Of a stretch of DNA of 64,000 nucleotides, positions 53,909 through 62,043 are shown piece by piece (within the stretch, counting starts at the first letter, position 1; every line of letters begins with the position of its first letter). The stretch is from [Clostridium] asparagiforme DSM 15981 (GTDB taxonomy: Bacteria > Bacillota > Clostridia > Lachnospirales > Lachnospiraceae), in NCBI GenBank assembly GCA_025149125.1, contig CP102272.1, positions 5,208,001 through 5,272,000 of the forward strand. The letters are read 5' to 3'. The translations under genes were made by a program, and so were the position numbers. The notes beneath the pieces are model-generated. The model was not told the DNA's origin. It worked only from the letters and a program-made list of their open reading frames with translations, and did no database searches.

Positions 53909-54220
53909 TTATTCCATTTCCGCAATGAGATGGTCCAGCGCCTTGTTGCCGTCCAGCGTGGAGTAATACTCCGGCTTCATCAGAATCACCTTCACATCGT
54001 TGTCCCCGATGTACTCCTCTACCTCGTCCAGAATGTAGGCCAGGTGCGGGCCCACCATCAGCGCGTCGATCTCGTCCACATAGTTCTCGATCTCGCTCTC
54101 GCTTCTGGCCTTGATGTCCATGTCCACCCCTCTGGCCACAGCCGCTCTCCTCATGTTGGTGGCCATAAATCCTGAGCTTGCACCGGAACCGCATACTAAT
54201 AGAACGTTTAATTTCTTCAT
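53909..54220 (-). CDS. PTS EIIB, lactose/cellobiose type
   Basis: 103 aa. Cys10 in NVLLVCGSGASSGFM is the phosphorylated residue of the CelA/LacE-B family; the remainder (VGPHLAYILDEVEEYI) is typical. It is the first gene of the cel operon, behind a sigma-A promoter and two activator-like operators. Phosphate passes from EIIA His82 to this Cys and on to sugar through EIIC. Confidence 0.93.
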   Translation of the reverse strand: MKKLNVLLVCGSGASSGFMATNMRRAAVARGVDMDIKARSESEIENYVDEIDALMVGPHLAYILDEVEEYIGDNDVKVILMKPEYYSTLDGNKALDHLIAEME

Positions 54221-54282
54221 AAATGATTTCTCCTTTCATCTCCCGCCTCTGCGGGACGTCTTTGTTTGTTTTATCTGCAATC

Positions 54283-54365
54283 ATCATACAAAATTCATTT
54301 CCATGGTGCAACTTTACTTTTGCACCCCGGCCGTGCAAGTAATTGTTTGCACATAGGTTGTGCAA
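54283..54365 (-). promoter_or_regulatory. cel operon promoter with twin TTGCAC-N7-GTGCAA operators
   Basis: Promoter on the minus strand: TTGCAC (54311-54306), 17 bp, TATGAT (54288-54283). Upstream are two identical-layout palindromes, TTGCAC-N7-GTGCAA at 54320-54338 and 54347-54365, 27 bp centre to centre. The -35 itself is another copy of the half-site. Spacing and position suit an activator, most simply the PRD/EIIA regulator encoded divergently. Confidence 0.8.
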
Positions 54366-54373
54366 TTTTTTAG

Positions 54374-54402
54374 TTGAAAACCATTTTGGGGGATACTATA
54401 AT
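54374..54402 (+). promoter_or_regulatory. Promoter of the PRD regulator gene
   Basis: Plus-strand TTGAAA (54374-54379), 17 bp, TATAAT (54397-54402). The MITE-like element begins at 54413, in the first bases of the transcript, and the gene starts at 54585. Confidence 0.75.
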
Positions 54403-54404
54403 AG

Positions 54405-54553
54405 GAATATTAGTAACTGTTCAGTAGGTCTGCGCACTTGCTGCGCTGACCGTATGAAAACATGGGCTTGCAGGCAAAAATCCCATCGACCAAGTCGATT
54501 TTAAATGGATTTTTGCTCGTATCTGCGAAGGTACTGAACAGATACGAATATTA
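54405..54553. mobile_element. MITE-like element with 14-bp TIRs and 8-bp target duplication
   Basis: The element spans 54413-54545 (133 bp). Ends are GTAACTGTTCAGTA at the left and the complement of GTATCTGTTCAGTA at the right, 13 of 14 identical. GAATATTA flanks both sides (54405-54412, 54546-54553), as target duplication. Inside, AAAAATCC/GGATTTTT arms and ATCGA/TCGAT pairs form a further hairpin. There is no coding capacity. It sits in the leader of the PRD regulator gene. Confidence 0.78.
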
Positions 54554-54584
54554 GATAGATTGTTTGAATGGAAGGAGGATGGAT

Positions 54585-56498
54585 ATGAAGCCTAAAATGA
54601 TTAAGTTGATTCGGATTCTGTCCGATTACACGGAGTTTGTCACGGCTTCCAGCCTGGCCGCCAACATGGATGTGTCCACCCGGAGCATCAAGAGCTATAT
54701 CCAGGAGATCAATTCCGTTTATCCCGAGGCCATCGAGTCCTCCCGGGAGGGCTACCGCATCGACAAGCAGGCCGCCAGACGGATTCTGGAGGAATCGGGC
54801 ACCCACATCCCCCAGTCGTCCCAGGAGCGCATCGTGTACATCATCAACAGTCTGATCAAGAGCGATACCTCCGTCAACACCTACGACCTCTGCGACGAGA
54901 TGTTTATCAGCTATTCCACCATCAAGAACGACCTTCAGGCGGTAAAGAGCAAGCTGCGCAAATATGATCTCCAGCTGAACAACAACCATGACAATCTGAC
55001 CGTATCCGGCCTGGAGAAAAACAAGCGCAGGCTGCTAAGCTCCATTCTCTACGACGAGTCCAACGTAAACTTCGTCAACCTGGAGACCATCCAGAATATT
55101 TTCCCGGAGATCGAGATCGAACTGATCAAGGACAGTCTGCTGGAGATTTTCGACCGGTTTCATTATTTTGTGAACGATTATTCCCTGATCAACCTGGTGC
55201 TGCACATCACCATCGCCATCGACCGGATCCGCAACCGCAACGTCAACACCGAGGATATCCGGGACATGCCCCCCATCAGCTGCCACGAGTACGAGTTGGC
55301 GCGGGGGATCGCCCGAAAGATCGAGCAGGATTTTCGGATCGAATACAACCAGGCCGAGGTCTACGAGCTGGCGCTGCTCCTCATCTCCCGGGCCACAGCC
55401 ATTGACTACCAGAGCATCACGGTTTCCAATCTGGCGGATTTTATCACTCCGGAATGCCTCGCTCTGGTCCGGGAACTGATTTCCGACGTCAATTCCTATT
55501 ACTATATTGATCTGACGGAGCCAGAGTTTCTGATCCGCTTTGCCCTCCATATCCGCAACCTGCTCCAGCGCTCCAAGAACAATTATTTCAGCCGGAACCC
55601 ACTGACCGAAGAGATCAAAACCTCCTGCCCGCTGATTTACGACGTTTCCGTCTGCTTATCCAGCACCATCAAGGAGCGCACCGGAATCTCAATCAACGAC
55701 GACGAGATCGCCTACATTGCCTTCCATCTTGGGAGCACGCTGGAGGCCCAGAAAAACTTAAGCGAGAAGGTCACGGCGGCCCTCTACTGCCCCAGTTACT
55801 ATGACACCAATGTCAAGCTGACCGACACCATCAGCCGGCATTTCTCCTCTGAGCTTCTGATTACCAATATTTTCACAGAGGAACGAGAGTTGGAAAAAAC
55901 CGGTAAAAATGACCTGGTACTGTCCACGGTGCCGTTGAACTCCGTGATCCAGCTTCCGCTGTTGCAAATCAGCCCCTTTTTCACGGAAAAGGACGTGCAG
56001 TCCCTGCGCAGGCAGCTGACGGAAATCAAGACCAATAAGCGCCGCAAGCAGTTCCGGGAATACCTGGAGTACCTGATCGTGCCGGAATTCTTCGAGCGGC
56101 GGGACGATCTGACGGATTACGACCAGGTCGTCCGGCATATGGTGGTGAAAATGGTCTCTATGGGGTACGTGGACGAGGATTTTGAGCAGGATATCCGCGC
56201 CAGGGAACAGCTGTCCGCCACCGCGTTCCAGGATTTCGCCATTCCTCACGCCATGAAGATGCGCGCCCACAAAACCGGAATCAACGTGCTGATCTCCGAC
56301 ACGCCGGTCAAATGGGGGGATAAGCAGGTGCGCATCGTGCTGATGCTCTGCTTCAACCGGGACGAGCGGTTTATCTTCAATGAGATTTTTGAACCACTGA
56401 CCATGGTGCTCAGCAGCCGGGAGAATGTGAAGCGGCTGGTGCAGGCGGGGGATTACCAGGAGTTTATCGGGATGTTGGCGGGGTTTATGGAGTTTTAA
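54585..56498 (+). CDS. BglG/LicR-type regulator with PRDs and EIIA domain
   Basis: 637 aa from ATG 54585, 6 nt after AAGGAGG. N-terminal HTH (MIKLIRILSDYTEFVTASSL, MDVSTRSIKSYIQEINS) and a second HTH-like region. Two PRDs around 180-400, with phosphorylatable His in LVLHITIAIDRI and IAFHLGSTLEAQ. An EIIB-like segment and a C-terminal EIIA-2 domain follow, with His in FAIPHAMKMRAHKTG. Such regulators activate PTS operons when sugar drains phosphate from the PTS. The divergent cel operon with twin palindromes is the probable target. Confidence 0.92.
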   Translation: MKPKMIKLIRILSDYTEFVTASSLAANMDVSTRSIKSYIQEINSVYPEAIESSREGYRIDKQAARRILEESGTHIPQSSQERIVYIINSLIKSDTSVNTYDLCDEMFISYSTIKNDLQAVKSKLRKYDLQLNNNHDNLTVSGLEKNKRRLLSSILYDESNVNFVNLETIQNIFPEIEIELIKDSLLEIFDRFHYFVNDYSLINLVLHITIAIDRIRNRNVNTEDIRDMPPISCHEYELARGIARKIEQDFRIEYNQAEVYELALLLISRATAIDYQSITVSNLADFITPECLALVRELISDVNSYYYIDLTEPEFLIRFALHIRNLLQRSKNNYFSRNPLTEEIKTSCPLIYDVSVCLSSTIKERTGISINDDEIAYIAFHLGSTLEAQKNLSEKVTAALYCPSYYDTNVKLTDTISRHFSSELLITNIFTEERELEKTGKNDLVLSTVPLNSVIQLPLLQISPFFTEKDVQSLRRQLTEIKTNKRRKQFREYLEYLIVPEFFERRDDLTDYDQVVRHMVVKMVSMGYVDEDFEQDIRAREQLSATAFQDFAIPHAMKMRAHKTGINVLISDTPVKWGDKQVRIVLMLCFNRDERFIFNEIFEPLTMVLSSRENVKRLVQAGDYQEFIGMLAGFMEF

Positions 56499-56531
56499 GG
56501 GAACGCGCGAACGAGCCGTTTCGGACATCGC

Positions 56532-56575
56532 AAAACGCCGCGGGATACTGGAAACCAGTATTCCCGCGGCGTTTT
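56532..56575. terminator. Bidirectional terminator
   Basis: AAAACGCCGCGGGA-TACTGG (56532 on) and CCAGTA-TTCCCGCGGCGTTTT (to 56575) pair with a 3-nt loop and one bulge; A and T runs flank both ends. It separates the PRD regulator (+) from the dehydratase gene (-). Confidence 0.9.
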
Positions 56576-56609
56576 GATGTTCTGCGGTTCTGTCCGCCTT
56601 TTCACTTTT

Positions 56610-57806
56610 TTACGGCTTCTGCATACTCCCATCCGGCAGCCGCATCTCAATCCAGGGCGTTTTCTCCTTATTGCAGGGGTATTCCGCCGCCAGCTTCTCA
56701 TCGAACTCCACGCCCCATCCCGGCTTACCGCTCACGTAGGCGTAACCGCCCTTGATATACGGGCAGCCCGGGAACATTTCCGCCATGGGTTCCGGGATTC
56801 CGGGCCACTCCTGGATGCCGAAGTTGGCCACCGCCATATCCAGGTGCAGGTTGACCGCGTACCCGATGGGCGACATGTCCGGTGAGCCGTGCCAGGCCAT
56901 GCGGACGCCGAACTGCTCGCAGAGGGCCGCCAGCTTTCTGGCCGGGGTCAGGCCGCCGATGTGGGAGACGTGGGCCCGCATGTAGTCGATCAGGCGCTCC
57001 TTGACCAGTTCCTCCCACTCCATGGGATTGTTAAACAGCTCCCCGTGGGCCAGTGGAGTGGAGGTTTGGCAGCGGATGTGCCGGTACCATATTCCCTGAT
57101 CCGGCGGCAGAAGGTCCTCCAAAAATAACGGGGAGTACGGCTCCACCCGCTTTGCCAGCCACAGGGCCGTGGACGGCGCCACCCGCTCGTGGACGTCGTG
57201 GCACAGCTCCACCTGGTCCCCCACCCGGGTCCGGACATAGTCGAACATCCGCACCACCCGGCGGCAGTATTCCTGGGGATCGATGTAATACCCGTCCTGG
57301 GCCCCCTGGGGCGCATGGCTTGCGGCCTGGGCGGGATCGCGGCTCAACTGGATACGCACGTGGCGCACGTCCCGGGCCATCCAGCCCTTCACCTGGTCCA
57401 CCAGCTCGTCCAGATCGCCGCTCTCGGCGTAACAGTAAACCGGCACCGCCTCCCTGGACCGTCCTCCCAGCAGATCGTAGACCGGCATCCCCGCCATCTT
57501 GCCCTTGATGTCCCACAGGGCCAGGTCAATGGCTGCCATGGCGTTGTTGATTACCGGCCCGTTGCGCCAGTAGGTGGCCACGTTCATCATCTGCCAGATA
57601 TCCTCGATGCGCGACACGTCCCGTCCGATGAGCAGCGGGCTCAGATATTCTTCAATCACGTGGGCCACCGTCTCGTGGCGGTAGGTGAAAGTGCCGCAGC
57701 CCAGCCCGTAAAGCCCCGGCTCCGAGGTATTTACCCGCACAATGGTCAGGTTGAAACCCCCGGGCCTGGTGCAGGTCACGCTTATAGTTCGAATTGTCAC
57801 AGTCAT
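56610..57806 (-). CDS. RspA-type sugar-acid dehydratase, enolase superfamily
   Basis: 398 aa from ATG 57806, which GAGGAGAG precedes; a frame to 57827 has no ribosome site. Typical of the RspA/mannonate dehydratase subgroup: NAMAAIDLALWDIKGKMAGM, VPVYCYAESGDLDELV, HDVHERVAPSTALWLAKRVE, FLEDLLPPDQ, and AWHGSPDMSPIGYAVNLHLD near the C-terminus. Probably converts an aldonate such as D-mannonate or D-gluconate to a 2-keto-3-deoxy acid, although many RspA-like proteins show weak or no such activity. Final gene of an ABC importer operon. Confidence 0.87.
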   Translation of the reverse strand: MTVTIRTISVTCTRPGGFNLTIVRVNTSEPGLYGLGCGTFTYRHETVAHVIEEYLSPLLIGRDVSRIEDIWQMMNVATYWRNGPVINNAMAAIDLALWDIKGKMAGMPVYDLLGGRSREAVPVYCYAESGDLDELVDQVKGWMARDVRHVRIQLSRDPAQAASHAPQGAQDGYYIDPQEYCRRVVRMFDYVRTRVGDQVELCHDVHERVAPSTALWLAKRVEPYSPLFLEDLLPPDQGIWYRHIRCQTSTPLAHGELFNNPMEWEELVKERLIDYMRAHVSHIGGLTPARKLAALCEQFGVRMAWHGSPDMSPIGYAVNLHLDMAVANFGIQEWPGIPEPMAEMFPGCPYIKGGYAYVSGKPGWGVEFDEKLAAEYPCNKEKTPWIEMRLPDGSMQKP

Positions 57807-57828
57807 TTTCTCTCTCCTCGTCGTCACA

Positions 57829-58680
57829 TTATGATTTTACCGCCCCGCTTGTCAGACCGCTGACAAAGTATTTCTGCAGGCAGACGAACAGCAGGATTAA
57901 CGGCAGGCTGGCCATCAGGGAGGCCGCCATCATATCGTTCCAGCGGACCTGCTGGAATCCGTTCATCTCCGCAATCCCCACGGAAAGGGTCTTCATCTCC
58001 GGCCTGCTGGTCAGGATAAACGCGAACATATACTCGTTCCAGGAGGTGATGAACGCGTAAATACTGGTGGAGGCGATGCCGGGCAGGGTCAGCGGGAGAA
58101 TAATCCGGCCAAAGCACTGCCAGGAATTGCAGCCGTCGATTCTGGCCGCTTCGTCCAAATCCAGGGGCAGCGCCCGGAAAAAGCCCAGCATAGTCCAGGT
58201 GCAGAACGGGACCGTAAAGGAGATGTAGACCAGAATCAGCCCCAAATGGGTGTCCAGCAGATGCATTTTCCCGATGATGCTGTAAAAGGGAACCAGCAGC
58301 ATAACGGAGGGAAACATCTGCGTCACCAGAATAAATGTCATCAGGCTGTTCCTGCCCCGGAATCGGAACCGCGTCAGGCCGTATCCGGCCAGGCAGGAGG
58401 CGAACACGGACACCGCCATGGAAAACAGCACGATAACAAAGCTGTTTTTAAAATACGTCCCGAAGGGATATTCGCTCCACAGCCGGCCGAAGGCCTCAAA
58501 GGAAATCTGCTGCGGAATCCACCTGGGCGGCTTGGCGATGGTCTCCCCGTAGGACTTGAACGCCGTGGACACCATCCACAGCACCGGGATCAGCACCAGG
58601 GAGGCCAGCAGCGCAAGCAGCGCGTACATGGCCACCCCGGCCATGATCTTTTTTCTTCTCATTCCCATGCGTTCAGTCAT
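57829..58680 (-). CDS. Carbohydrate ABC permease, MalG type
   Basis: 283 aa, six membrane segments. EAA loop LDEAARIDGCNSWQCFGRII is intact. C-terminal LQKYFVSGLTSGAVKS is the MalG-type ending. It overlaps the MalF-type gene by 8 nt. Works with the 306-aa permease and the lipoprotein. No ATPase gene is in the operon. Confidence 0.92.
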   Translation of the reverse strand: MTERMGMRRKKIMAGVAMYALLALLASLVLIPVLWMVSTAFKSYGETIAKPPRWIPQQISFEAFGRLWSEYPFGTYFKNSFVIVLFSMAVSVFASCLAGYGLTRFRFRGRNSLMTFILVTQMFPSVMLLVPFYSIIGKMHLLDTHLGLILVYISFTVPFCTWTMLGFFRALPLDLDEAARIDGCNSWQCFGRIILPLTLPGIASTSIYAFITSWNEYMFAFILTSRPEMKTLSVGIAEMNGFQQVRWNDMMAASLMASLPLILLFVCLQKYFVSGLTSGAVKS

Positions 58681-59593
58681 TCTCCAGCACCTTTCTGTAA
58701 ATAATTCCCAGTAAATAGCAGATCAGGAACACGATGACGGACATCGCAGCGGCCGATCCGAAATTAAAGTTATCGAACGCCTGTTTATAGATGGAAATGC
58801 TGATCAGGGAGGTGGTGTTCCCCGGTCCCCCCTGGGTCAGCACCCAGACCAGGGTATAGTGCTTGAACCACCAGACCGTATCCAGCACCAGGGTCACCGT
58901 CAGCACGGATCTAAGCCCCGGCAGCGTCACGTAGCAAAAGGACTGCCACAGGTTGGCGCCGTCGATGCGGGCGGCCTCCTTCACGTCGTCGGAGATGGAT
59001 TGCAGGCCGGCAAGGAGCATCATCATGATCATGGGGTAGCCCTTCCAGATGCAGATGGCCACCACAATGGGCAGGGCCAGACCGGCGTTGCTCAGCCACA
59101 CCAGGGGAGCGTCGATGAGCCCCAGCTGCATGAGCACGTGGTTGAAGATCCCGTAAACCGGATTCAGAATCCACTTGAACAGCAGGGCCACCACGCTGTC
59201 CGGGAACAGCCATGGGAGCAGAAAGATGACGCGGAACACCGCCCGCCCTCTAAAATTCCGGTTCAGCAGCAGGGCCAGCAGCATTCCGAAGAAAAAATGT
59301 CCCGCCACCACGCCTGCGGTGAACTTCACGGTCACCAGCATCTGCCCAAGAAATTCCGGGCTTTTCAGGGCTTCCAGATAGTAGCGCAGTCCCACGAAGG
59401 TCCATTTCTTCACCAGATTGGTCTTGAAAAAGCTGATATAAACGCCGTAGGCCAGGGGATAGACCACCAGGGCCGCCAAAACGGCGGCCACCGGCAGTAC
59501 AAAGAGATATCCGTTGATCTCCCGCCGGGATATGCTCCCGGCGCTTCCTGGCGAGAGGCGGGCTTTTGATGTTTCTTTCTCCATGACAATCAC
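58673..59593 (-). CDS. Sugar ABC permease, MalF type
   Basis: 306 aa with six membrane segments, beginning with an inside-positive stretch (SRREINGYLFVLPVAAVLAA). EAA loop VKEAARIDGANLWQSFCYVT is present, and LTQGGPGNTTSLISISIYKQ matches the conserved MalF end region. It follows the binding lipoprotein by 14 nt. Confidence 0.92.
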   Translation of the reverse strand: MIVMEKETSKARLSPGSAGSISRREINGYLFVLPVAAVLAALVVYPLAYGVYISFFKTNLVKKWTFVGLRYYLEALKSPEFLGQMLVTVKFTAGVVAGHFFFGMLLALLLNRNFRGRAVFRVIFLLPWLFPDSVVALLFKWILNPVYGIFNHVLMQLGLIDAPLVWLSNAGLALPIVVAICIWKGYPMIMMMLLAGLQSISDDVKEAARIDGANLWQSFCYVTLPGLRSVLTVTLVLDTVWWFKHYTLVWVLTQGGPGNTTSLISISIYKQAFDNFNFGSAAAMSVIVFLICYLLGIIYRKVLEND

Positions 59594-59607
59594 CCGATTT
59601 TCTTCCG

Positions 59608-61023
59608 TCAGTTTTCAGCATCAATGAGGGCCGCGGACTTCTCCACCAGCGTCCCGTAAGCCTCGTCGAATGTGGCCACGCCGGACAGCACGTTGGAGTA
59701 CGCCTCCCCGATGGTGTCCAGCAGCGCTGGATACTGTGCAAATGTCTCGGGATCCACCGCGTAGTCCAGGGCTTCCAGGAATCCCTTAAACAGCACGGAG
59801 CTGAAATAGGGATCGTCGCTTGCCTCGGTTCTGGTGGGCATCCGCCCCGTCTTCTGTCCGAAGTAGATGGCGTTCTCCTTGCTCGTGATAAACTTCATGT
59901 AATCCGCCGCAACATCCTTGTTCTCGCAGCTCTCGGAGATGGCGTAGCCACCGATGCCGGAGATGGAGACATGGGCCTCGCCCCTGGGGATCACGAAGCT
60001 TCCCAGTTTTCCCTCAAGACCGGGGTTGGTGGTGGTGATAAAACCCAGGGAGTGAGGCCCGGACAGGATCATTCCGGTCTGCTCCGAAGTGAACAGCTCC
60101 ATGGACGCGGAGTAGTCAACCTCCGTGGGGCCCGGAGGCACCACACCGTGCTCGGTGTACAGGTCCGTAAAATACTTCAGGCCCGCCTTAAACTGCTCCG
60201 TTCCGATGTCCGTGGCCCATTTTCCCTCTTTTTCATAGATCTCGTCCGCGCCGAAGGACTTGCTGAACAGCACGAACCTCTGCTCGCCGGAGTTGTTCCT
60301 GCTTCCCACCATGCTGAAGGCCCATTGATCCACCTGGCCGTCGCCGTCGGTATCCCGGGTCAGCGCTTTGCTCACCTCCAAAAACTCGTCCCAGGTCTCC
60401 GGAATCTCAAGTCCCAGTTCCTCGAACCAGTCCGTGCGGTAGATGACCGCATAGGGGGAGGCATACCAGGGAATGCTCATCATCTTCCCGTTAATCTTCG
60501 CGTCCTTGAGCAGGTTGGGATTGTAGCCGGACAGCCACTCTTCCCCCAGCAGCCCCTCCAGGTCCGCCACAATCTCCAGATCGTAGAGCTGAGGCATAAA
60601 ATCGTTGGGCACAAAGAACATATCCGGCAGGTTGTCCCCCGTGGCCATGGTCACGATTCGCTTGGAAACCTCAGCGGCGGGCATGGAAATAAACTCGATC
60701 TTCACATTGGGGTGAAGCTCCATGTACTTGTCCGCCAGCTCCTGCTCCAGATCCCCCTCCGGCTTCTCCGTTACCATGGCGGAGGCGATGGTCAGCGTAA
60801 CCTCACCGGCCTGGTCCGCGGCGTTGGGCTGATCCGCGGCATCTGCCTGATCTGCGGCGCTCTTCTGAGTGTCCGCCTGATCTCCCGCGCTCTCCCTGGC
60901 GTTCTCCTGTCCCTGGGCGGCGCTGCTTCCAGCGGCCGCCTGACCGCCTCCGCTTCCCCCGCCGCAGCCAACCAGCGATGCGGCCAGCGTCAACGCTGCC
61001 AGTGTCCTGAACATTTTTTTCAT
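59608..61023 (-). CDS. Sugar ABC importer binding lipoprotein (family 1)
   Basis: 471 aa. Lipobox LVGC after LAALTLAAS. A low-complexity Asp/Ala/Gln linker (about residues 30-72, ADQADAADQPNAADQA) tethers the domain away from the membrane. Binding-protein fold: LADKYMELHPNVKIEFISMP, GDNLPDMFFVPNDFMPQLYD, and conserved PWYASPYAVIYRTDWFEELG. First gene of the operon, with a strong promoter and a GntR-type operator. Substrate likely a sugar, glycoside or sugar acid. Confidence 0.92.
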   Translation of the reverse strand: MKKMFRTLAALTLAASLVGCGGGSGGGQAAAGSSAAQGQENARESAGDQADTQKSAADQADAADQPNAADQAGEVTLTIASAMVTEKPEGDLEQELADKYMELHPNVKIEFISMPAAEVSKRIVTMATGDNLPDMFFVPNDFMPQLYDLEIVADLEGLLGEEWLSGYNPNLLKDAKINGKMMSIPWYASPYAVIYRTDWFEELGLEIPETWDEFLEVSKALTRDTDGDGQVDQWAFSMVGSRNNSGEQRFVLFSKSFGADEIYEKEGKWATDIGTEQFKAGLKYFTDLYTEHGVVPPGPTEVDYSASMELFTSEQTGMILSGPHSLGFITTTNPGLEGKLGSFVIPRGEAHVSISGIGGYAISESCENKDVAADYMKFITSKENAIYFGQKTGRMPTRTEASDDPYFSSVLFKGFLEALDYAVDPETFAQYPALLDTIGEAYSNVLSGVATFDEAYGTLVEKSAALIDAEN

Positions 61024-61069
61024 AAATAAAAATCCCCCTTTCCGGTCTGTCAGATAGTTGTTCCGCTCA

Positions 61070-61235
61070 GTTGTATGTCGTAATACAACTTGATGGTGAA
61101 TTCAATATATCATCATTATTTTTGCCTGTCAATATGTTTTTTTCAAATTTATTTTTGGTGAATTTTCCTAGAAATATTGACATTTTAAAGGTTCCGGTTT
61201 ATAGTGGTAGCAAACGATGTATGTTGTAATACATC
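61070..61235. promoter_or_regulatory. Divergent promoters with paired GntR-type operators
   Basis: Operators GTTGTAT-N6-ATACAAC (61070-61089) and GATGTAT-N6-ATACATC (61216-61235) share spacer GT(C/T)GTA. Minus promoter: TTGACA 61132-61127, 17 bp, TATATT 61109-61104, with operator 1 near +8 to +27. Plus promoter: TTGACA 61177-61182, 17 bp, TATAGT 61200-61205, with operator 2 at about +4 to +23. The symmetric arrangement suggests one regulator represses both. Confidence 0.88.
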
Positions 61236-61253
61236 TATCGGAGGCGAGAGAAC

Positions 61254-62042
61254 ATGGCAATCAGTACCATCACAAAACAGAGAATGGACGCGGCTGTTTA
61301 CGACGCCCTTCTGGCGGATATAAAGAACGGGACCTGGAAAAGCGGCGAGAAACTGCCCTCGGAGACGGACCTCGGTCAGAAGATGGGGGTGAGCCGGGTC
61401 ACGGTCCGGGCCGCCATCCAGCGGCTTCAGGCCATCGGCCTGGTGGAGGTGAAGCACGGCAAAGGCACCTATGTGGTGAAGCCGGAAGAGATTTACGATA
61501 TGTCCAATTTTGAGCGGGAGCTGGATCTGACGGAAAAGGAATTCAACGAGATCAACGCGCTGCGGGAGGCCATCGAGATTCAGTCCATCCGCCTGATCAT
61601 GCAGCAGGAGCGCGTGGACTTAGAGTCCATCGGTTCCGCCTATTTCGGCATGAAGCGGGCCCTTGCGGAGCGCAATTACGAGGAGTACACCAAGCAGGAT
61701 TACATGTTCCATCTTTCCATTATCCTGGCCTCGGGAAACGACATTTTCATCCAGATCATTAACATTTTTAAGAATATGTATTACAAATATTTCCAGGAAT
61801 TGAACAAATTTATGTTTGAGAACACGAAGGAATCCGAGGCACTGCTGCAGAACTCCCTAAGCTCCTCGGACTCCCACTCCAAGCTGTACCACTATCTGAC
61901 CCACCAGAACGATCTGGATCTGAACGAGCTCATGACTACCTTCACGGACGGCAACAAAAAGCGCTTCCAGTCCTACCTGCAAAAGCGGGACCGGGAGCGG
62001 AAACGCAGGGAGTCCGCCAAAAACGGCAAAAAGGAGAGCTGA
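61254..62042 (+). CDS. GntR/FadR-family regulator
   Basis: 262 aa; GGAGGCGAGAG precedes ATG 61254. Winged helix with LPSETDLGQKMGVSRVTVRA and LVEVKHGKGTYVV. The C-terminal region (~85-250) is the helical FCD-type ligand domain (ALREAIEIQSIRLIMQQERV, DYMFHLSIILASGNDIFIQI), with His in DYMFH as a possible metal ligand. Likely senses a sugar acid or intermediate and represses its own gene, the lactonase and the importer operon. Confidence 0.9.
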   Translation: MAISTITKQRMDAAVYDALLADIKNGTWKSGEKLPSETDLGQKMGVSRVTVRAAIQRLQAIGLVEVKHGKGTYVVKPEEIYDMSNFERELDLTEKEFNEINALREAIEIQSIRLIMQQERVDLESIGSAYFGMKRALAERNYEEYTKQDYMFHLSIILASGNDIFIQIINIFKNMYYKYFQELNKFMFENTKESEALLQNSLSSSDSHSKLYHYLTHQNDLDLNELMTTFTDGNKKRFQSYLQKRDRERKRRESAKNGKKES

Positions 62043-62043
62043 C

